From NCBI GenBank assembly GCA_029571125.1, contig JAKPTH010000341.1, positions 1 through 49,210 on the forward strand: a stretch of DNA of 49,210 bases, read 5' to 3'. Below, in pieces: positions 1 through 8,928 of this stretch. The notes below the pieces were generated by a model. The model saw nothing but the letters and a program-made list of their open reading frames with translations, did no database searches and had not been told where the DNA came from. Position 1 is the first letter of the stretch, and each line of letters begins with the position of its first letter. This DNA comes from a bacterium. GTDB lineage: Bacteria > Muiribacteriota > UBA9980. Position numbers and translations under genes: made by a program.

Positions 1-9
1 ATCGGCCAT
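1..9 (-). CDS. Start of a leftward gene running off the window edge
   Basis: Only the first three codons (Met-Ala-Asp) are present. A strong Shine-Dalgarno GGAGG (complement of 14-18) lies 4 nt before the ATG. A promoter-like pair for this strand is also present: -35 TTGTCA at 83-78, 17-nt spacer, -10 TATTAT at 60-55. The call rests on these signals, because no protein can be read. It would be transcribed divergently from the YbaN-like gene. Confidence 0.4.
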
Positions 10-54
10 ATATCCTCCATGAATATAACCTTTTTAGAAATAATTGCTTTCATC

Positions 55-105
55 ATAATAACATTTTTATTTTACATTGACAAGTCAAATTAAAAGTGTT
101 ATTAT
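55..105. promoter_or_regulatory. Overlapping divergent sigma-70 promoters
   Basis: On the plus strand TTGACA (77-82), a 17-nt spacer and TATTAT (100-105) point to the YbaN-like gene at 153. On the minus strand TTGTCA (83-78), a 17-nt spacer and TATTAT (60-55) point to the gene leaving the left edge. The two -35 boxes overlap almost entirely, so polymerase could not occupy both at once. Seen directly; activity is inferred. Confidence 0.6.
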
Positions 106-152
106 ATTTTTTATTATATCGTGAAAAACTATGAATTCAGAATGATTTACCG

Positions 153-524
153 ATGCTCTACCCGATAAAAAAATATCTGCTGATTACGGCCGGATTAATA
201 TCGACCGCGCTCGCGGTTATAGGGATTTTTCTTCCGCTGCTGCCGACCACGCCATTTCTGCTTCTGGCGGCGGCCTGTTTCGTGCGCAGTTCGGATTCGC
301 TGTACCACAGGCTTATGACGCACAGGATATTCGGAGAATATATAAAAAACTATACCGAACGGCGCGCGATCGCATTAAAAACAAAAATCACGGCGCTGGC
401 TTTTTTATGGCTAACCATTAGCTATTCGGCTTTTTTTGTAATCAAGATATTTTACGTTAAGCTGGCGTTATTAGTCATAGCGGCGTGCGTCACATGGCAC
501 ATATTGAGCTTTAAAACCATTTGA
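153..524 (+). CDS. YbaN/DUF454-family inner-membrane protein
   Basis: Small membrane protein of 123 aa, a typical size for the DUF454 (YbaN) family, whose biochemical role is unknown. Hydrophobic segments lie at about residues 8-47, interrupted by the family's Pro-rich turn PLLPTTP, and at about 78-118. The short loop FVRSS and a basic cytosolic stretch around residues 50-75 also fit. The ribosome-binding site is weak. A near-consensus promoter ends about 48 nt upstream. The gene stands alone, converging on the DUF4434 gene with 35 nt between them and no obvious terminator. The family call rests on sequence pattern. Confidence 0.8.
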   Translation: MLYPIKKYLLITAGLISTALAVIGIFLPLLPTTPFLLLAAACFVRSSDSLYHRLMTHRIFGEYIKNYTERRAIALKTKITALAFLWLTISYSAFFVIKIFYVKLALLVIAACVTWHILSFKTI

Positions 525-559
525 TTGAAAAGCTGCGCCCCTCAACGCCAAACCAACCT

Positions 560-2296
560 TTACTTCGCTCTCTGACGGTTCTGATAATACCAGAGATAGT
601 CGTTATAAAGCTTTTTCGCCGATTCGCTTTCGATATTAGGAGAAAAATAATGGTTGAAATCGAAGCATATTATCTTTGAGACGTATTTGTACTCAGAATC
701 TATCTGCGCTTTCATCGTTTGAAAATCGGTGCCTTCGGCGCCGAACTCTTCGTTAAGCGGCGTGGTGCGGTGAAAAACTTCGGCATTGGCCCAGGCCGTA
801 ATTCCGATCTCGTTGCAGGCCGAAGCGATGGCGCCGAGATCTTCATCTATTTTTTTCAACTGGTCGGTCGTGCCTCCGACGCCGTCCTGCCATGCGCAAA
901 TGTCTATTTTAGCTCTTGAAAGCATCGTTTTATAATATTTTTTAAGAACCTCGCCCGGAAGCGATTTTGCGCGCCCCGGCCGTATGCAGGTGAAAGGCGA
1001 TATCATCGACAGAAGTTCGGGTTTTTCCGTTTTGGCGGCCTTGACTATCGCGGCGTAAAAATCGCCGAGGGCGCCCGGAAGGCTTAGAGTGTTATCTTCG
1101 TAGGGGATGTAAACGCCGACGAAAGACTTATGGCCTTTGAATTTTTTTACAAGCCGTGACGTATATTCGGCGACAGTCTTGCTTTCTTTTTCAAGCCATA
1201 ACGGATTGAATTTCGCTCCGACATACCACATCGTCGATTCGTCGAGCATCGTGCCTACAAAAACGTCCATTTCAAGGGCGTCGGCGGCCGTTAAAAATCT
1301 TTCGGTGGCCGGCGAAAGGTCCGTGCCGTCGGATTGATTGAATTGTATGATTGCGGTATCCATGCCGATTTTTTTCATCGCGGCTATTTCTTTTTTCCAG
1401 TATTCGACCGGATAATCTTTTTCATCGTTATGCCCGCCCGAAAATTGAAAAAAAGCGCCTGTTATTAAAGGAGCGCAGCCCGAATTAATGACGGGGCCGT
1501 CATTATCGGAACCGCCGGAAGCGGTTTCGAATAAAGAAGAGGCCGCAAGCCTTGCCCTGGCGAAGTTATATTCCGCCGACGCTTTCGCGCAGGCCAATTT
1601 AGCGGCTAATTTGGCGAATGGATTCGTCCAGGCGATACCGTCGTACTTGTTTTCCGCATGAATCATCGCCGCATAAGCCTTTGAATAAGCGTCATTCAAT
1701 TCGCATTTCTTTTTAAGCGCCGACGCTTTTTTTTGTATTCCGGCGCCGGAAGCGACCTGCGATTTAATTAAAATATCGAATACCGCGGCGGCTTTTGCAT
1801 ATTCTTTTCTGGCCATGTAAGCCTCACCCAGGGCAAGACGCGCCTCGCCGGCTTCGGCGCCCTCCGCGGAAGCGAGGGCCTCTTCGAGCCTGGCTATAGC
1901 CGAATCTTTCTGGGCGGGCGTTTCAGCCGAGCGCAGTTGCGATATTATGCTTTGAATATCAAGCCGGTTTTCAGGCTCCGCGACCTGAGCGCCGGAGTAA
2001 TCTTCGGGCTGCGCCGGCGATTTGACATCTTCGTATGAATTTTCGGGTTTAAGGCCGCCCGAGATCAGTTTGCGGTACGCTTCGAGATCTTTTAAATACC
2101 GGCTTGTGCATATTCTGAGCCGCTGTTCGTCGAGGCCGCGCGCGGCGGCGTCTTTAAACTCGGCATAACTTTTTATATAGCGTTCATAGGCCGCCCTCAC
2201 GTTTTGAGCGTCATTACAGAAACCAATAGAGGCAAGGTTTATAATAACCAACAGCAGCGAGCCGGAAAATATATTTATAATTTTGTGAATTTTCAT
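560..2296 (-). CDS. Secreted protein with helical repeat region and DUF4434 TIM-barrel domain
   Basis: 578 aa. Residues 1-27 form a signal peptide ending near FCND. Residues 28-260 are Ala/Glu/Lys-rich helices with TPR-like segments (AEAGEARLALGEAYMARKEY). From about residue 273 (LITGAFFQFSGG) the sequence matches the DUF4434 family, glycoside-hydrolase-like TIM barrels of unknown substrate. Typical strand motifs are visible, such as MDTAIIQFNQSDG, VFVGTMLDES, FVGVYIPYEDN and ICAWQDGVGG. A periplasmic or surface carbohydrate-related role is inferred; no catalytic pair was assigned. The start has a GGAG ribosome-binding site 9 nt upstream and a consensus promoter at 2337-2365. Confidence 0.7.
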   Translation of the reverse strand: MKIHKIINIFSGSLLLVIINLASIGFCNDAQNVRAAYERYIKSYAEFKDAAARGLDEQRLRICTSRYLKDLEAYRKLISGGLKPENSYEDVKSPAQPEDYSGAQVAEPENRLDIQSIISQLRSAETPAQKDSAIARLEEALASAEGAEAGEARLALGEAYMARKEYAKAAAVFDILIKSQVASGAGIQKKASALKKKCELNDAYSKAYAAMIHAENKYDGIAWTNPFAKLAAKLACAKASAEYNFARARLAASSLFETASGGSDNDGPVINSGCAPLITGAFFQFSGGHNDEKDYPVEYWKKEIAAMKKIGMDTAIIQFNQSDGTDLSPATERFLTAADALEMDVFVGTMLDESTMWYVGAKFNPLWLEKESKTVAEYTSRLVKKFKGHKSFVGVYIPYEDNTLSLPGALGDFYAAIVKAAKTEKPELLSMISPFTCIRPGRAKSLPGEVLKKYYKTMLSRAKIDICAWQDGVGGTTDQLKKIDEDLGAIASACNEIGITAWANAEVFHRTTPLNEEFGAEGTDFQTMKAQIDSEYKYVSKIICFDFNHYFSPNIESESAKKLYNDYLWYYQNRQRAK

Positions 2297-2336
2297 ATAG
2301 CTTCTCCAATCGTTAAATAAACGTTAATATCTATAA

Positions 2337-2365
2337 ATTATACTACCAAAAAGAAATCCTGTCAA
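2337..2365 (-). promoter_or_regulatory. Consensus sigma-70 promoter for the DUF4434 gene
   Basis: Read leftward: TTGACA (2365-2360), a 17-nt spacer, TATAAT (2342-2337). Both hexamers are perfect. The spacer ends in GGTAG, so the -10 region resembles the GTAG motif of the metal loci; I treat that as chance because the rest of the motif is absent. Confidence 0.7.
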
Positions 2366-2421
2366 TATTTCGGTTTCGGCCGAGCAATCCCGCATAATCG
2401 ATTACCTGCGCAGATTTGGCG

Positions 2422-2450
2422 TTGACAAGTCTTAAATAAAATGTTAAGAT
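2422..2450 (+). promoter_or_regulatory. Sigma-70 promoter for the locus A methyltransferase
   Basis: TTGACA (2422-2427), 17-nt spacer, TAAGAT (2445-2450). It lies about 85 nt before the chosen ATG at 2536. It diverges from the promoter at 2337-2365 with about 57 nt between the two -35 boxes. Confidence 0.65.
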
Positions 2451-2535
2451 AAAAAATGATAAATCTTAATTTTTGAATCGCGAATCGCCTGCAGGCGCTA
2501 ATAAAAATTTATTTTATAAAATAAAAGGACTCCTT

Positions 2536-3303
2536 ATGAAAACGCCAAAAGAGCTCTGGGAAGAAAAAGCGAAAACATTTCCGGTTTATGACGAAGACGA
2601 CGCCGAAGATATTAAATTCATAGAAAAAGTCATCGGCGCGGCGTGCGACCGGGGCCCCGACATAAAAGGCAAATATATCTTAGATATAGGCTGCGGCACC
2701 GGGCGCCACACGCTCAGCCTGGCGCGGAAAGCCGCCGGCGTTCACGGCGTGGACATTTCCGAAGACATGGTCCGCGTGCTTAAAAACACCCGCGACAAAT
2801 ACGGCTTCAAAAACGTAACGGCCGAAACGCTCGACTGGAAAGAAGCTTGCATAGAAAAAACCGGATGGCTGAAAAAATTCGATATCGCCTGGGCCGCCAT
2901 GACGGGCGCTATAAACACGGCGGAAGACGTCGCGAGAATGAATATGTGCGCCAGAGAATGGGCGGTCTGCATAGCCTGGGGCCGCAAACGAGAAAACATC
3001 GTATTGCAGGAAACGTTCGCCGCTCACGGCGCAGAATTAAAGCTTCCTCCGGGGCTCGGCGAGGTAAAAACCGCCCTGGACGAACTCGCTATAGATCACC
3101 GCATAGATTATATAGAAAATTCCTGGAGTTTCGAAGGAACCCGGGAAGAAGCCGCCGCCGATTTGATATGGCACCTTAAAATGAGCCGGATCGAGCCTGA
3201 CGAAAAAAAAGTTTACGCCATAGTGGATCAAAATAAGAAAAACGGAATATACGGCCATTCCACCACTATGGAAATGGCCGTTATAAGGTGGAAACTCAAG
3301 TAA
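2536..3303 (+). CDS. Class I SAM-dependent methyltransferase (metal locus A)
   Basis: 255 aa. The glycine-rich SAM-binding motif is ILDIGCGTGRH, and the acidic residue after strand 2 is in HGVDISEDM. The start at 2536 is preferred over an upstream in-frame TTG at 2473, because AAAGGA sits 6 nt before the ATG and the longer form only adds a poorly conserved tail. The gene converges on the ABC ATPase of locus A with a 10-nt gap. Methyltransferases of this kind recur beside FecCD-type importers in anaerobes, and locus B has its own. A role in modifying a metal ligand or the receptor system is inference; the substrate is unknown. Confidence 0.8.
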   Translation: MKTPKELWEEKAKTFPVYDEDDAEDIKFIEKVIGAACDRGPDIKGKYILDIGCGTGRHTLSLARKAAGVHGVDISEDMVRVLKNTRDKYGFKNVTAETLDWKEACIEKTGWLKKFDIAWAAMTGAINTAEDVARMNMCAREWAVCIAWGRKRENIVLQETFAAHGAELKLPPGLGEVKTALDELAIDHRIDYIENSWSFEGTREEAAADLIWHLKMSRIEPDEKKVYAIVDQNKKNGIYGHSTTMEMAVIRWKLK

Positions 3304-3313
3304 TTTAAACCGG

Positions 3314-4063
3314 TTAATTTATCACCACGATTTTTCCGCCGTCGATATCGTATATTTTTGAGTCCACCGAATACAGCGAGTCTATATTTTCCTTGGTCAC
3401 GGCCGATATATTAGAATCCGCAAATATTTTCCCGTTTTTGATCATAACGAATTTCGCGGCGTACTTAACCGCCAGGTTCATATCATGAATGGCCGCTATC
3501 GTTATTATATTCAATTTTTCCGTTATATTTTTTATCAATTTCATCATCTCGACCTGATTTTTAAGGTCGAGATGGTTGGTGGGCTCGTCGAGCAGCAGCA
3601 CTTTCGGCTCCTGCGCGAGAGATCGAGCCAGAATCACCTTCTGCAGCTCTCCTCCGCTTAAATTGTCGCAGCGTTTCATGGCGATATCGGATATGCAAGC
3701 CAGATGAATCGCTTCCTCGGTCTTTTCGAGGTCTTTTTTACGGGCGCGAAAGTTCATGTGCCGCCTGCGGCCCAGGAGCACCGCATCGAAAACGCTGCAC
3801 GGCGGAGGCGCCTGAGCCTGAGGCATATATGCGGTAAAACCTTCGGCGTGCGGCCTGCATTTTACGCCGGATGCCGGGTCGTTATATTCGATGGCGCCGG
3901 CATGAGGCGCCAGCACGCCCGCGGCGCATTTTAAAAGAGTGGATTTTCCGCAGCCGTTAGGGCCGACAAGCGCGCATAACTTACCGGGCTGCGCGCTAAA
4001 AGTGATATTTTCAAGCACGTCGCGGCGCGAATATCTGAAGAACAAACCTTCGAAAACCAGCAT
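3314..4063 (-). CDS. ABC transporter ATP-binding protein, FecE/BtuD/FepC type (locus A)
   Basis: 249 aa cytoplasmic ATPase that powers import of a metal chelate or corrinoid through the adjacent permease. Walker A is GPNGCGKST at residues 34-42, the Q-loop region is YMPQAQ, the signature is LSGGELQK, Walker B is VLLLDEPTNHLD and the switch His is in IHDMN. It follows the permease gene by 1 nt and is the last gene of the leftward locus A operon. The substrate cannot be told from the ATPase. Confidence 0.9.
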   Translation of the reverse strand: MLVFEGLFFRYSRRDVLENITFSAQPGKLCALVGPNGCGKSTLLKCAAGVLAPHAGAIEYNDPASGVKCRPHAEGFTAYMPQAQAPPPCSVFDAVLLGRRRHMNFRARKKDLEKTEEAIHLACISDIAMKRCDNLSGGELQKVILARSLAQEPKVLLLDEPTNHLDLKNQVEMMKLIKNITEKLNIITIAAIHDMNLAVKYAAKFVMIKNGKIFADSNISAVTKENIDSLYSVDSKIYDIDGGKIVVIN

Positions 4064-4064
4064 T

Positions 4065-5114
4065 TCAAATCCCCCTGTCGCCTTTTATGAGAATATATAA
4101 AAAGAGCGGCGCGCCCGCGAAAGCAGTTACGATCCCCACCGGCAGCACCTGCGGAGCGAGCGCGGAACGCGCTATAAGATCCGAAGCGAGAAGCGTGAAC
4201 GCGCCCAGCAAAGCCGAATAGGCAGTTAAATAGCGGTAGTCGCCGGCTACAAATATTCGTACCGTATGCGGCGCGATAAGCCCGACGAAACCGATAACGC
4301 CGACAAACGCTGTAACTGCTGCAGAAACCAGAGAAGCCAGAAGCATCGTCGTGATCCGCAGCCGCTTCACGTTCACTCCCAGCCCGGCGGCGGTTTCATC
4401 GCCCCATTCGAGGGCGTTGTAATCCCAGCTTTTAGATATAAAATAAGCGAACGCCAGTGAAAAAACCGTCACTATTACTGCCAATTCGCCGTAACCCGCC
4501 TTGCCGACGTCGCCGAAGGTCCAGAAAAGCGCCGAGGAAAGCTGTATATCGGTCGCGAAATACTGCATAAGCATGGTAAGCGCTCCGAACAATGAATTAA
4601 GCGCCACGCCGGCCAGAATCAGCCCGAGAGGGCCTACATTTTTAAAACCCGAAAGCGCAAGTATGAAAGCGGTAGATATAAGAGCGCCCGCGAACGCGCA
4701 AAAAGCTATCGAATACGGATGCATTTGCGCATAAGCCGCTGACGGCGAGGCGGAAGAATAATTTTTAAGAAATATTATGGCGAACGAAGCGCCGAACGCC
4801 GCGCCCTGCGATATTCCTATAGTAAAAGGCGTGGCCAGAGGGTTTTTCAAAACATTCTGAGTGACCGCTCCGGCCGAACCGAGCGCCGCGCCGCAGAAAG
4901 CGGCGGCGAGAGTCCGTGGCATCCTGAGGTTCCACAGCACGTAACCGGCGCCGGCCGTATCGTCAAAAGAGACGAGCGCCCTAAAAACATCTCCCGGGCC
5001 GCATTCGAACTGACCGTATAAAAACGAAGCCGCGGCGGCGCAGAAAAGCGCGAGGGCTATAAAAGCTCCGGTTATAAGTTTTGAAGCGCCTGCCGCGGCG
5101 TAACTTTCAATCAC
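4065..5114 (-). CDS. FecCD-family ABC permease (locus A)
   Basis: Polytopic inner-membrane permease of the FecCD/BtuC family, of about 349 aa from the preferred GTG at 5114. That codon follows AAGGA and begins 7 nt after the binding-protein stop. A longer form from 5144 would overlap that gene by 23 nt. Family landmarks include NLRMPRTLAAAFCGAALGSAGAVTQ near the N-terminus, NPLATPFTIGISQGAAFGA, and the C-terminal GVIGFVGLIAPHTVR and PVGIVTAFAGAPLFLYIL. About ten membrane helices are expected. It forms the transporter with the ATPase at 3314-4063. Confidence 0.9.
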   Translation of the reverse strand: MIESYAAAGASKLITGAFIALALFCAAAASFLYGQFECGPGDVFRALVSFDDTAGAGYVLWNLRMPRTLAAAFCGAALGSAGAVTQNVLKNPLATPFTIGISQGAAFGASFAIIFLKNYSSASPSAAYAQMHPYSIAFCAFAGALISTAFILALSGFKNVGPLGLILAGVALNSLFGALTMLMQYFATDIQLSSALFWTFGDVGKAGYGELAVIVTVFSLAFAYFISKSWDYNALEWGDETAAGLGVNVKRLRITTMLLASLVSAAVTAFVGVIGFVGLIAPHTVRIFVAGDYRYLTAYSALLGAFTLLASDLIARSALAPQVLPVGIVTAFAGAPLFLYILIKGDRGI

Positions 5115-5121
5115 GCATCCT

Positions 5122-6261
5122 TCAAGGTTTTTCAATTTCAACACCGCCCGGCGTAAATTCGAGCCGCGAAAAAGCCCGGTATTCGGAATTCATAACGTCA
5201 TAGCATCTTTCGCCGCAAAATTTTTCAAATATTTCGCCGGCTTTTACCGCGGGATCGATATCTTTAAAAGCTTCAGGATTTATAATCTTTCCGACGAAGT
5301 AGGAATTGGCGTAAATAACTTCGACATTCAAATTATAAAAAACCGAAGGCAGGCACATATAAACTTTTTTATTTTTAACCGCTGAAAGTCTTGAAAAATA
5401 TTTCGGATTGGCGGCGTAATCTTCTCGAACCATTTCAAGGCCGGCCGCATCGATAAAAATATATTCGGGGTCATAAACGAGCAATTTCTCGCGGTCGAGA
5501 AAAATATGGCTGTTTTTAGATAACCCTGAAACCACGTTATGGGCTCCGGCCGAGGTAAAAGGGAGATACATCGAATCGGTGCTGGCGATCCCCTGCCGGC
5601 CGCGAAAGGAAACCGCGCCAATATAGCATCGGGGGCGGGCGTCTTTTTTAATCAGCCCGGCGCGCTTTTTAAGGTCTTCTCCGAGAGTTCTGGCGTAAGA
5701 GGCCAGTTCGACCGCGCGGGTTTCGCGGCCGATAGCACGTGCCGCGACGGTCAGCGCGTCGAAAAAATATTTTTCATCGAACCAGTTTTTATCGCCATAA
5801 CCGAGCGATATGACCTTGACGCCGCTCTGCCTTTCCAGCAGAGCCGCAGCGTCTTTATCGCAGAACGCCTCGAATATCAGTTCGGGCCCGAGCGATATTA
5901 TTTTTTCCACGTCGTGCGGCTTGTTCACCCCGCCTTCGCCTATAACGCCGAGCCCGGCGAAAGTTTCTTCGCAAGCTATGGTATAAGGGCGCGTTTTAAT
6001 GTAATTTTTATCTATATTCTCTATGCCGCAGAGCTTATCGGCGGCGCGAAGATATGCTATAAAACGAGAAGCGGAATTCACCGCGATCACTTTATCGGCG
6101 GTTTTTTTTAGAACGGCTTCACGGCCGGCCATATCGGTTATTTTTATTTCTTCGGCGGCCGGCGAAGGTGCGCAAAAGACGGCGCGCGTAGAAAAATCGA
6201 GCCATAATAAAGCAAATAAAGTTAACGCTAAAGAATAAAACCATTTTTTATAATTATTCAT
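5122..6261 (-). CDS. Periplasmic metal-chelate/corrinoid-binding protein (locus A)
   Basis: 379 aa. An N-terminal signal peptide (residues 1-30, hydrophobic core LALTLFALLWL) is followed by a BtuF/FepB-like class III binding fold. The opening ITDMAGREAVLKKTADKVIAVN, with an unusual SASRF stretch, is typical of the family that binds iron siderophores, haem or cobalamin. EKIISLGPELIFE and the second-lobe block around VYMCLPSVFYNLNVEVIYANSYF are also characteristic. It delivers ligand to the FecCD permease. It lies 10 nt after the receptor gene and is clearly co-transcribed. Ligand identity is unknown. Confidence 0.85.
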   Translation of the reverse strand: MNNYKKWFYSLALTLFALLWLDFSTRAVFCAPSPAAEEIKITDMAGREAVLKKTADKVIAVNSASRFIAYLRAADKLCGIENIDKNYIKTRPYTIACEETFAGLGVIGEGGVNKPHDVEKIISLGPELIFEAFCDKDAAALLERQSGVKVISLGYGDKNWFDEKYFFDALTVAARAIGRETRAVELASYARTLGEDLKKRAGLIKKDARPRCYIGAVSFRGRQGIASTDSMYLPFTSAGAHNVVSGLSKNSHIFLDREKLLVYDPEYIFIDAAGLEMVREDYAANPKYFSRLSAVKNKKVYMCLPSVFYNLNVEVIYANSYFVGKIINPEAFKDIDPAVKAGEIFEKFCGERCYDVMNSEYRAFSRLEFTPGGVEIEKP

Positions 6262-6271
6262 AAGGCCTCCT

Positions 6272-8419
6272 TTAAAAATCAGCTTTCATAGAAACGCCGA
6301 GCGTACGGCCCATAAGAGGATAACCGTATTTTTCCTCGTATTTTTTATCAAAAATGTTATCGACGAATATCTCCGCCTGGCAGCCGCGTTCAAGCGGAAT
6401 TTTAACTCCGGCGTCGAATGTGGTGAATGAATCCACTTTTACGAGACGGTTGACGTTTTTACCGAACGTATAAATCTGGTCCTGGCTTCCGACGTAACGA
6501 GCTCCTATCGAAAGAACCGAGTCTCGAAAATTTTTAAGCTTGCGTTCATAAGATAAATTCAGCTTGAATTTCGGCATGGAATCCAGGCCGTTCAAGAGAT
6601 TATTTGTATCGAACAAGTCGCCCGTCTTAGAACTCCTTTGCCACGTAGCGTTAGCGTTAACATTCGACAGCGGGCCGAACGCCTTATTCGCTTCAATCGA
6701 AAAACCTTTGATCCCGACCGAATCTATATTATAAATTCCGCTCCAGTCGGTTTCGAAACGCGGCATAATATAGTCGCTTATCTTGTAAGAATAAGCCGTA
6801 GCGCGTACATTATCGGCTTTATTGAAGTTTTTGCGATAAGATATTTCGGCGGCCTTGTTTCGTTCGGTTTTCAATTCGGGAAGAACTATCGGAATTCTAA
6901 CGTTTCCAATGACCTTAACGGCGTTCTGCGCCCAGTATATTTCGGGAAGCCCCGGAGTGCGCTCGGCGTGGTAGGCCGAGACGGAAACGCTCTGGCCGCC
7001 GGAAAAATCGTATTGCGCGCTGAATTTAGGCACGGCCCCGGAGCCGCTCAATTCCCTCGTGGACGGGGTTAACGAACCGATTATATAATCGTAGCGGCGA
7101 AGGCCCGCGGTAACGCTAAACCTGTCGTTTATGCGCGATACATTCTGAATGTAATAATTCTGATTACATCCTTCGTTGTTCGGTGTTGTTCCGGTGTATA
7201 TTCTTCCGTTATAAACGTTATCTACATAGTTGACCGTTATATCGCCGTTGGCTATTATCTTCCGCTCGGCGCCGAAAGTCGTTTCATTTCTGCCGTCGAT
7301 TTTAACGATCTGCACCGAGCTTCCGCAACTCCTGTCGGATTCGACCGTTCTGTCTAAAACGAGATGGCCGTCGGCGGTAGAGAAGTTTTTTTCTTTGCGG
7401 TCTTCTCTATTCATGTAATGTTTAATTTCAAAATAGCCGTTATGGAAAGGATGGTTATAAGCAAGGTCGTACAGATATTTATCCTTGTCCCAGCGAGCGC
7501 CGGGGCCTATATTGGCGATATTATTGATTCCGCTTCCGCTAATCGTTTCACCCAGCGACAGAGGATAGTCTTCATTGATTTTACGGTTAAAAAGAGGATT
7601 ATCGCAATCGAGCGAACGGCGGTTATTTCTGATGAAGCCCCGGCGCGTGTTCGAATACTGGCCGCCAAAAGAAAGCTTCGCCCCACGCGGCATATCGTAA
7701 TAAAGAAAAATCGAGCCGTTTTTACCTGTAAAATCGTTGTTCCATAAAAATTCCGGAGTTTTGCGGCGGCTTGCGGAAAGAACGTATCCGAGCCGGTTAT
7801 TTTTTCCGCTATGGCTGATTTTGAAGTTATCGCTCGCGCCGGTTGCTTCATTTTTAGCTCCCATGGAGTAAAGCGTAGTTTCAGGCCGGCCGCTTTTCGG
7901 TTTTCTGGTTATTATATTCACGGCGCCGCCGATGGCGTTATTGCCGTAAAGCGCCGAACTTCCGCCTTTTATAATCTCTATTTTCTCGATATCGTCGAGC
8001 GGTATGCCGCTCCAGTCTATATAATATCCGCCCACTATCCCCGAAGCGGTAAGCGGCCTGCCGTTGACGTTAAGCATTATACGGTTACGCGAGAGCCCTC
8101 GAATCGATATGATATCTCCCGTGTCGCCGGCCGCCGCGGTACGTTTGATATCGACTTCGGGTCCGAATTTTAACACATCCGCGACATTTATATTTTTACC
8201 CCGTTCGATGATTTTTTTGCCTATATTATTTTTAGAAATCTCATCTGAAATGGGATCGCCTGTAATCACTATTTCATCCAGCGTCAGCTCTAACGGCTGA
8301 GAAGCCCAAACCAAACCCGGCCGTAACGCAATGGACAAAACCGACAAAATCATTAAAGCCGAATATACGAGAACCTTATTACTCGCTGAATATATTTTTT
8401 TTATTATATATCTTTTCAT
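6272..8419 (-). CDS. TonB-dependent outer-membrane receptor (locus A)
   Basis: 715 aa from the preferred ATG at 8419 (GAGGTG 5 nt upstream); the longer reading to 8494 lacks a ribosome-binding site. The order is signal peptide (about residues 1-40, ending VWAS), TonB box-like DEIVITGD, then a plug domain with IISIRGLSRNRIMLNVNGRPL and IEIIKGGSSALYGNNAIGGAVNIITRKP. A 22-strand barrel follows, ending in the aromatic tail GVSMKADF. It imports a large metal chelate or corrinoid across the outer membrane using TonB energy. There is no TonB in this operon, so it must share the one encoded at 11805. Confidence 0.92.
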   Translation of the reverse strand: MKRYIIKKIYSASNKVLVYSALMILSVLSIALRPGLVWASQPLELTLDEIVITGDPISDEISKNNIGKKIIERGKNINVADVLKFGPEVDIKRTAAAGDTGDIISIRGLSRNRIMLNVNGRPLTASGIVGGYYIDWSGIPLDDIEKIEIIKGGSSALYGNNAIGGAVNIITRKPKSGRPETTLYSMGAKNEATGASDNFKISHSGKNNRLGYVLSASRRKTPEFLWNNDFTGKNGSIFLYYDMPRGAKLSFGGQYSNTRRGFIRNNRRSLDCDNPLFNRKINEDYPLSLGETISGSGINNIANIGPGARWDKDKYLYDLAYNHPFHNGYFEIKHYMNREDRKEKNFSTADGHLVLDRTVESDRSCGSSVQIVKIDGRNETTFGAERKIIANGDITVNYVDNVYNGRIYTGTTPNNEGCNQNYYIQNVSRINDRFSVTAGLRRYDYIIGSLTPSTRELSGSGAVPKFSAQYDFSGGQSVSVSAYHAERTPGLPEIYWAQNAVKVIGNVRIPIVLPELKTERNKAAEISYRKNFNKADNVRATAYSYKISDYIMPRFETDWSGIYNIDSVGIKGFSIEANKAFGPLSNVNANATWQRSSKTGDLFDTNNLLNGLDSMPKFKLNLSYERKLKNFRDSVLSIGARYVGSQDQIYTFGKNVNRLVKVDSFTTFDAGVKIPLERGCQAEIFVDNIFDKKYEEKYGYPLMGRTLGVSMKADF

Positions 8420-8609
8420 TATACACCTCAAAATAAAATTATAGCGGCACCGAACACCGCCCTGAAACATTTTAATCAAAAGCTCCAGCGGCAATGAAAA
8501 CGCATTTTAAACGCGAATAGCAATGCGCTCGCAGCGCCTGATAAACCGCGTTTTAAAACGTAAAAATTATGAATTTGAATTTTGAATTTTCCGGCAGAGT
8601 ATAAACTGA

Positions 8610-8762
8610 TTATTTTGAAATGCAGTAGTTAAAAAGATTATAATGCATGATTTTAGAAAAAGTGTCGATATTGGGACGCGATTCGGTAGAATCGTCTATG
8701 GTGGCGGCAAGAGCGCAATGGGGGCAAACGGCCGCCCTTAAAAAGTGAGGTTCGGAGCACAT
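8610..8762 (-). CDS. Unlisted 50-residue CPHC small protein upstream of the locus A receptor
   Basis: A short ORF with an excellent AGGAGG Shine-Dalgarno 6 nt before the ATG at 8762. The product starts MCSEPHFLRAAVCPHC and has four cysteines (2, 13, 16 and 47) and one CxxC with a His (CPHC, 13-16). No signal peptide or membrane segment is visible. It sits between a consensus promoter (8858-8830) and the receptor start (8419), so it would be the first gene of the locus A operon. I do not recognise it. It could be a small metal-binding protein or a leader peptide whose translation controls the operon. Reality is supported by the ribosome-binding site and position, not by homology. Confidence 0.55.
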   Translation of the reverse strand: MCSEPHFLRAAVCPHCALAATIDDSTESRPNIDTFSKIMHYNLFNYCISK

Positions 8763-8829
8763 AACGGCCCTCCTGAAAAAAATATCGCTGTTGTTACCGG
8801 CTTATTTCATCCGGATTATCGCAAAGCTA

Positions 8830-8858
8830 ATTTTATCAAAATGTTCTGCGTTTGTCAA
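8830..8858 (-). promoter_or_regulatory. Sigma-70 promoter of the locus A uptake operon
   Basis: Read leftward: TTGACA (8858-8853), 17-nt spacer, TAAAAT (8835-8830). It would transcribe the CPHC small ORF, the receptor, the binding protein, the permease and the ATPase. No cobalamin-riboswitch core (the GCCACTG-type B12 box) was seen in the roughly 60-nt leader or in the 190 nt between the small ORF and the receptor. Confidence 0.65.
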
Positions 8859-8928
8859 TCGCCATTATTCATATTCGCTTTTAAATCTCCGGCCGTAAAA
8901 TAAAATGATTAAAAATTCCGGCCGGGGG

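Noticed and set aside
489-506. Sigma-54-like TGGCACATATTGAGCT
   Set aside because: It lies inside the end of the YbaN-like gene with no rightward gene downstream, and the -12 element is poor; treated as chance.
2337-2346. GGTAGTATAA as another GTAG-type operator
   Set aside because: The match is limited to the -10 box and spacer end; the CGAAT/AAAT centre and the left half are missing.
5539-6111. 190-codon plus-strand ORF within the locus A binding-protein gene
   Set aside because: Antisense shadow; the minus-strand frame has clear binding-protein motifs and a signal peptide.
8420-8830. Possible cobalamin riboswitch before the locus A receptor
   Set aside because: No B12-box core sequence was found; the region is instead explained by a small ORF with a strong ribosome-binding site.
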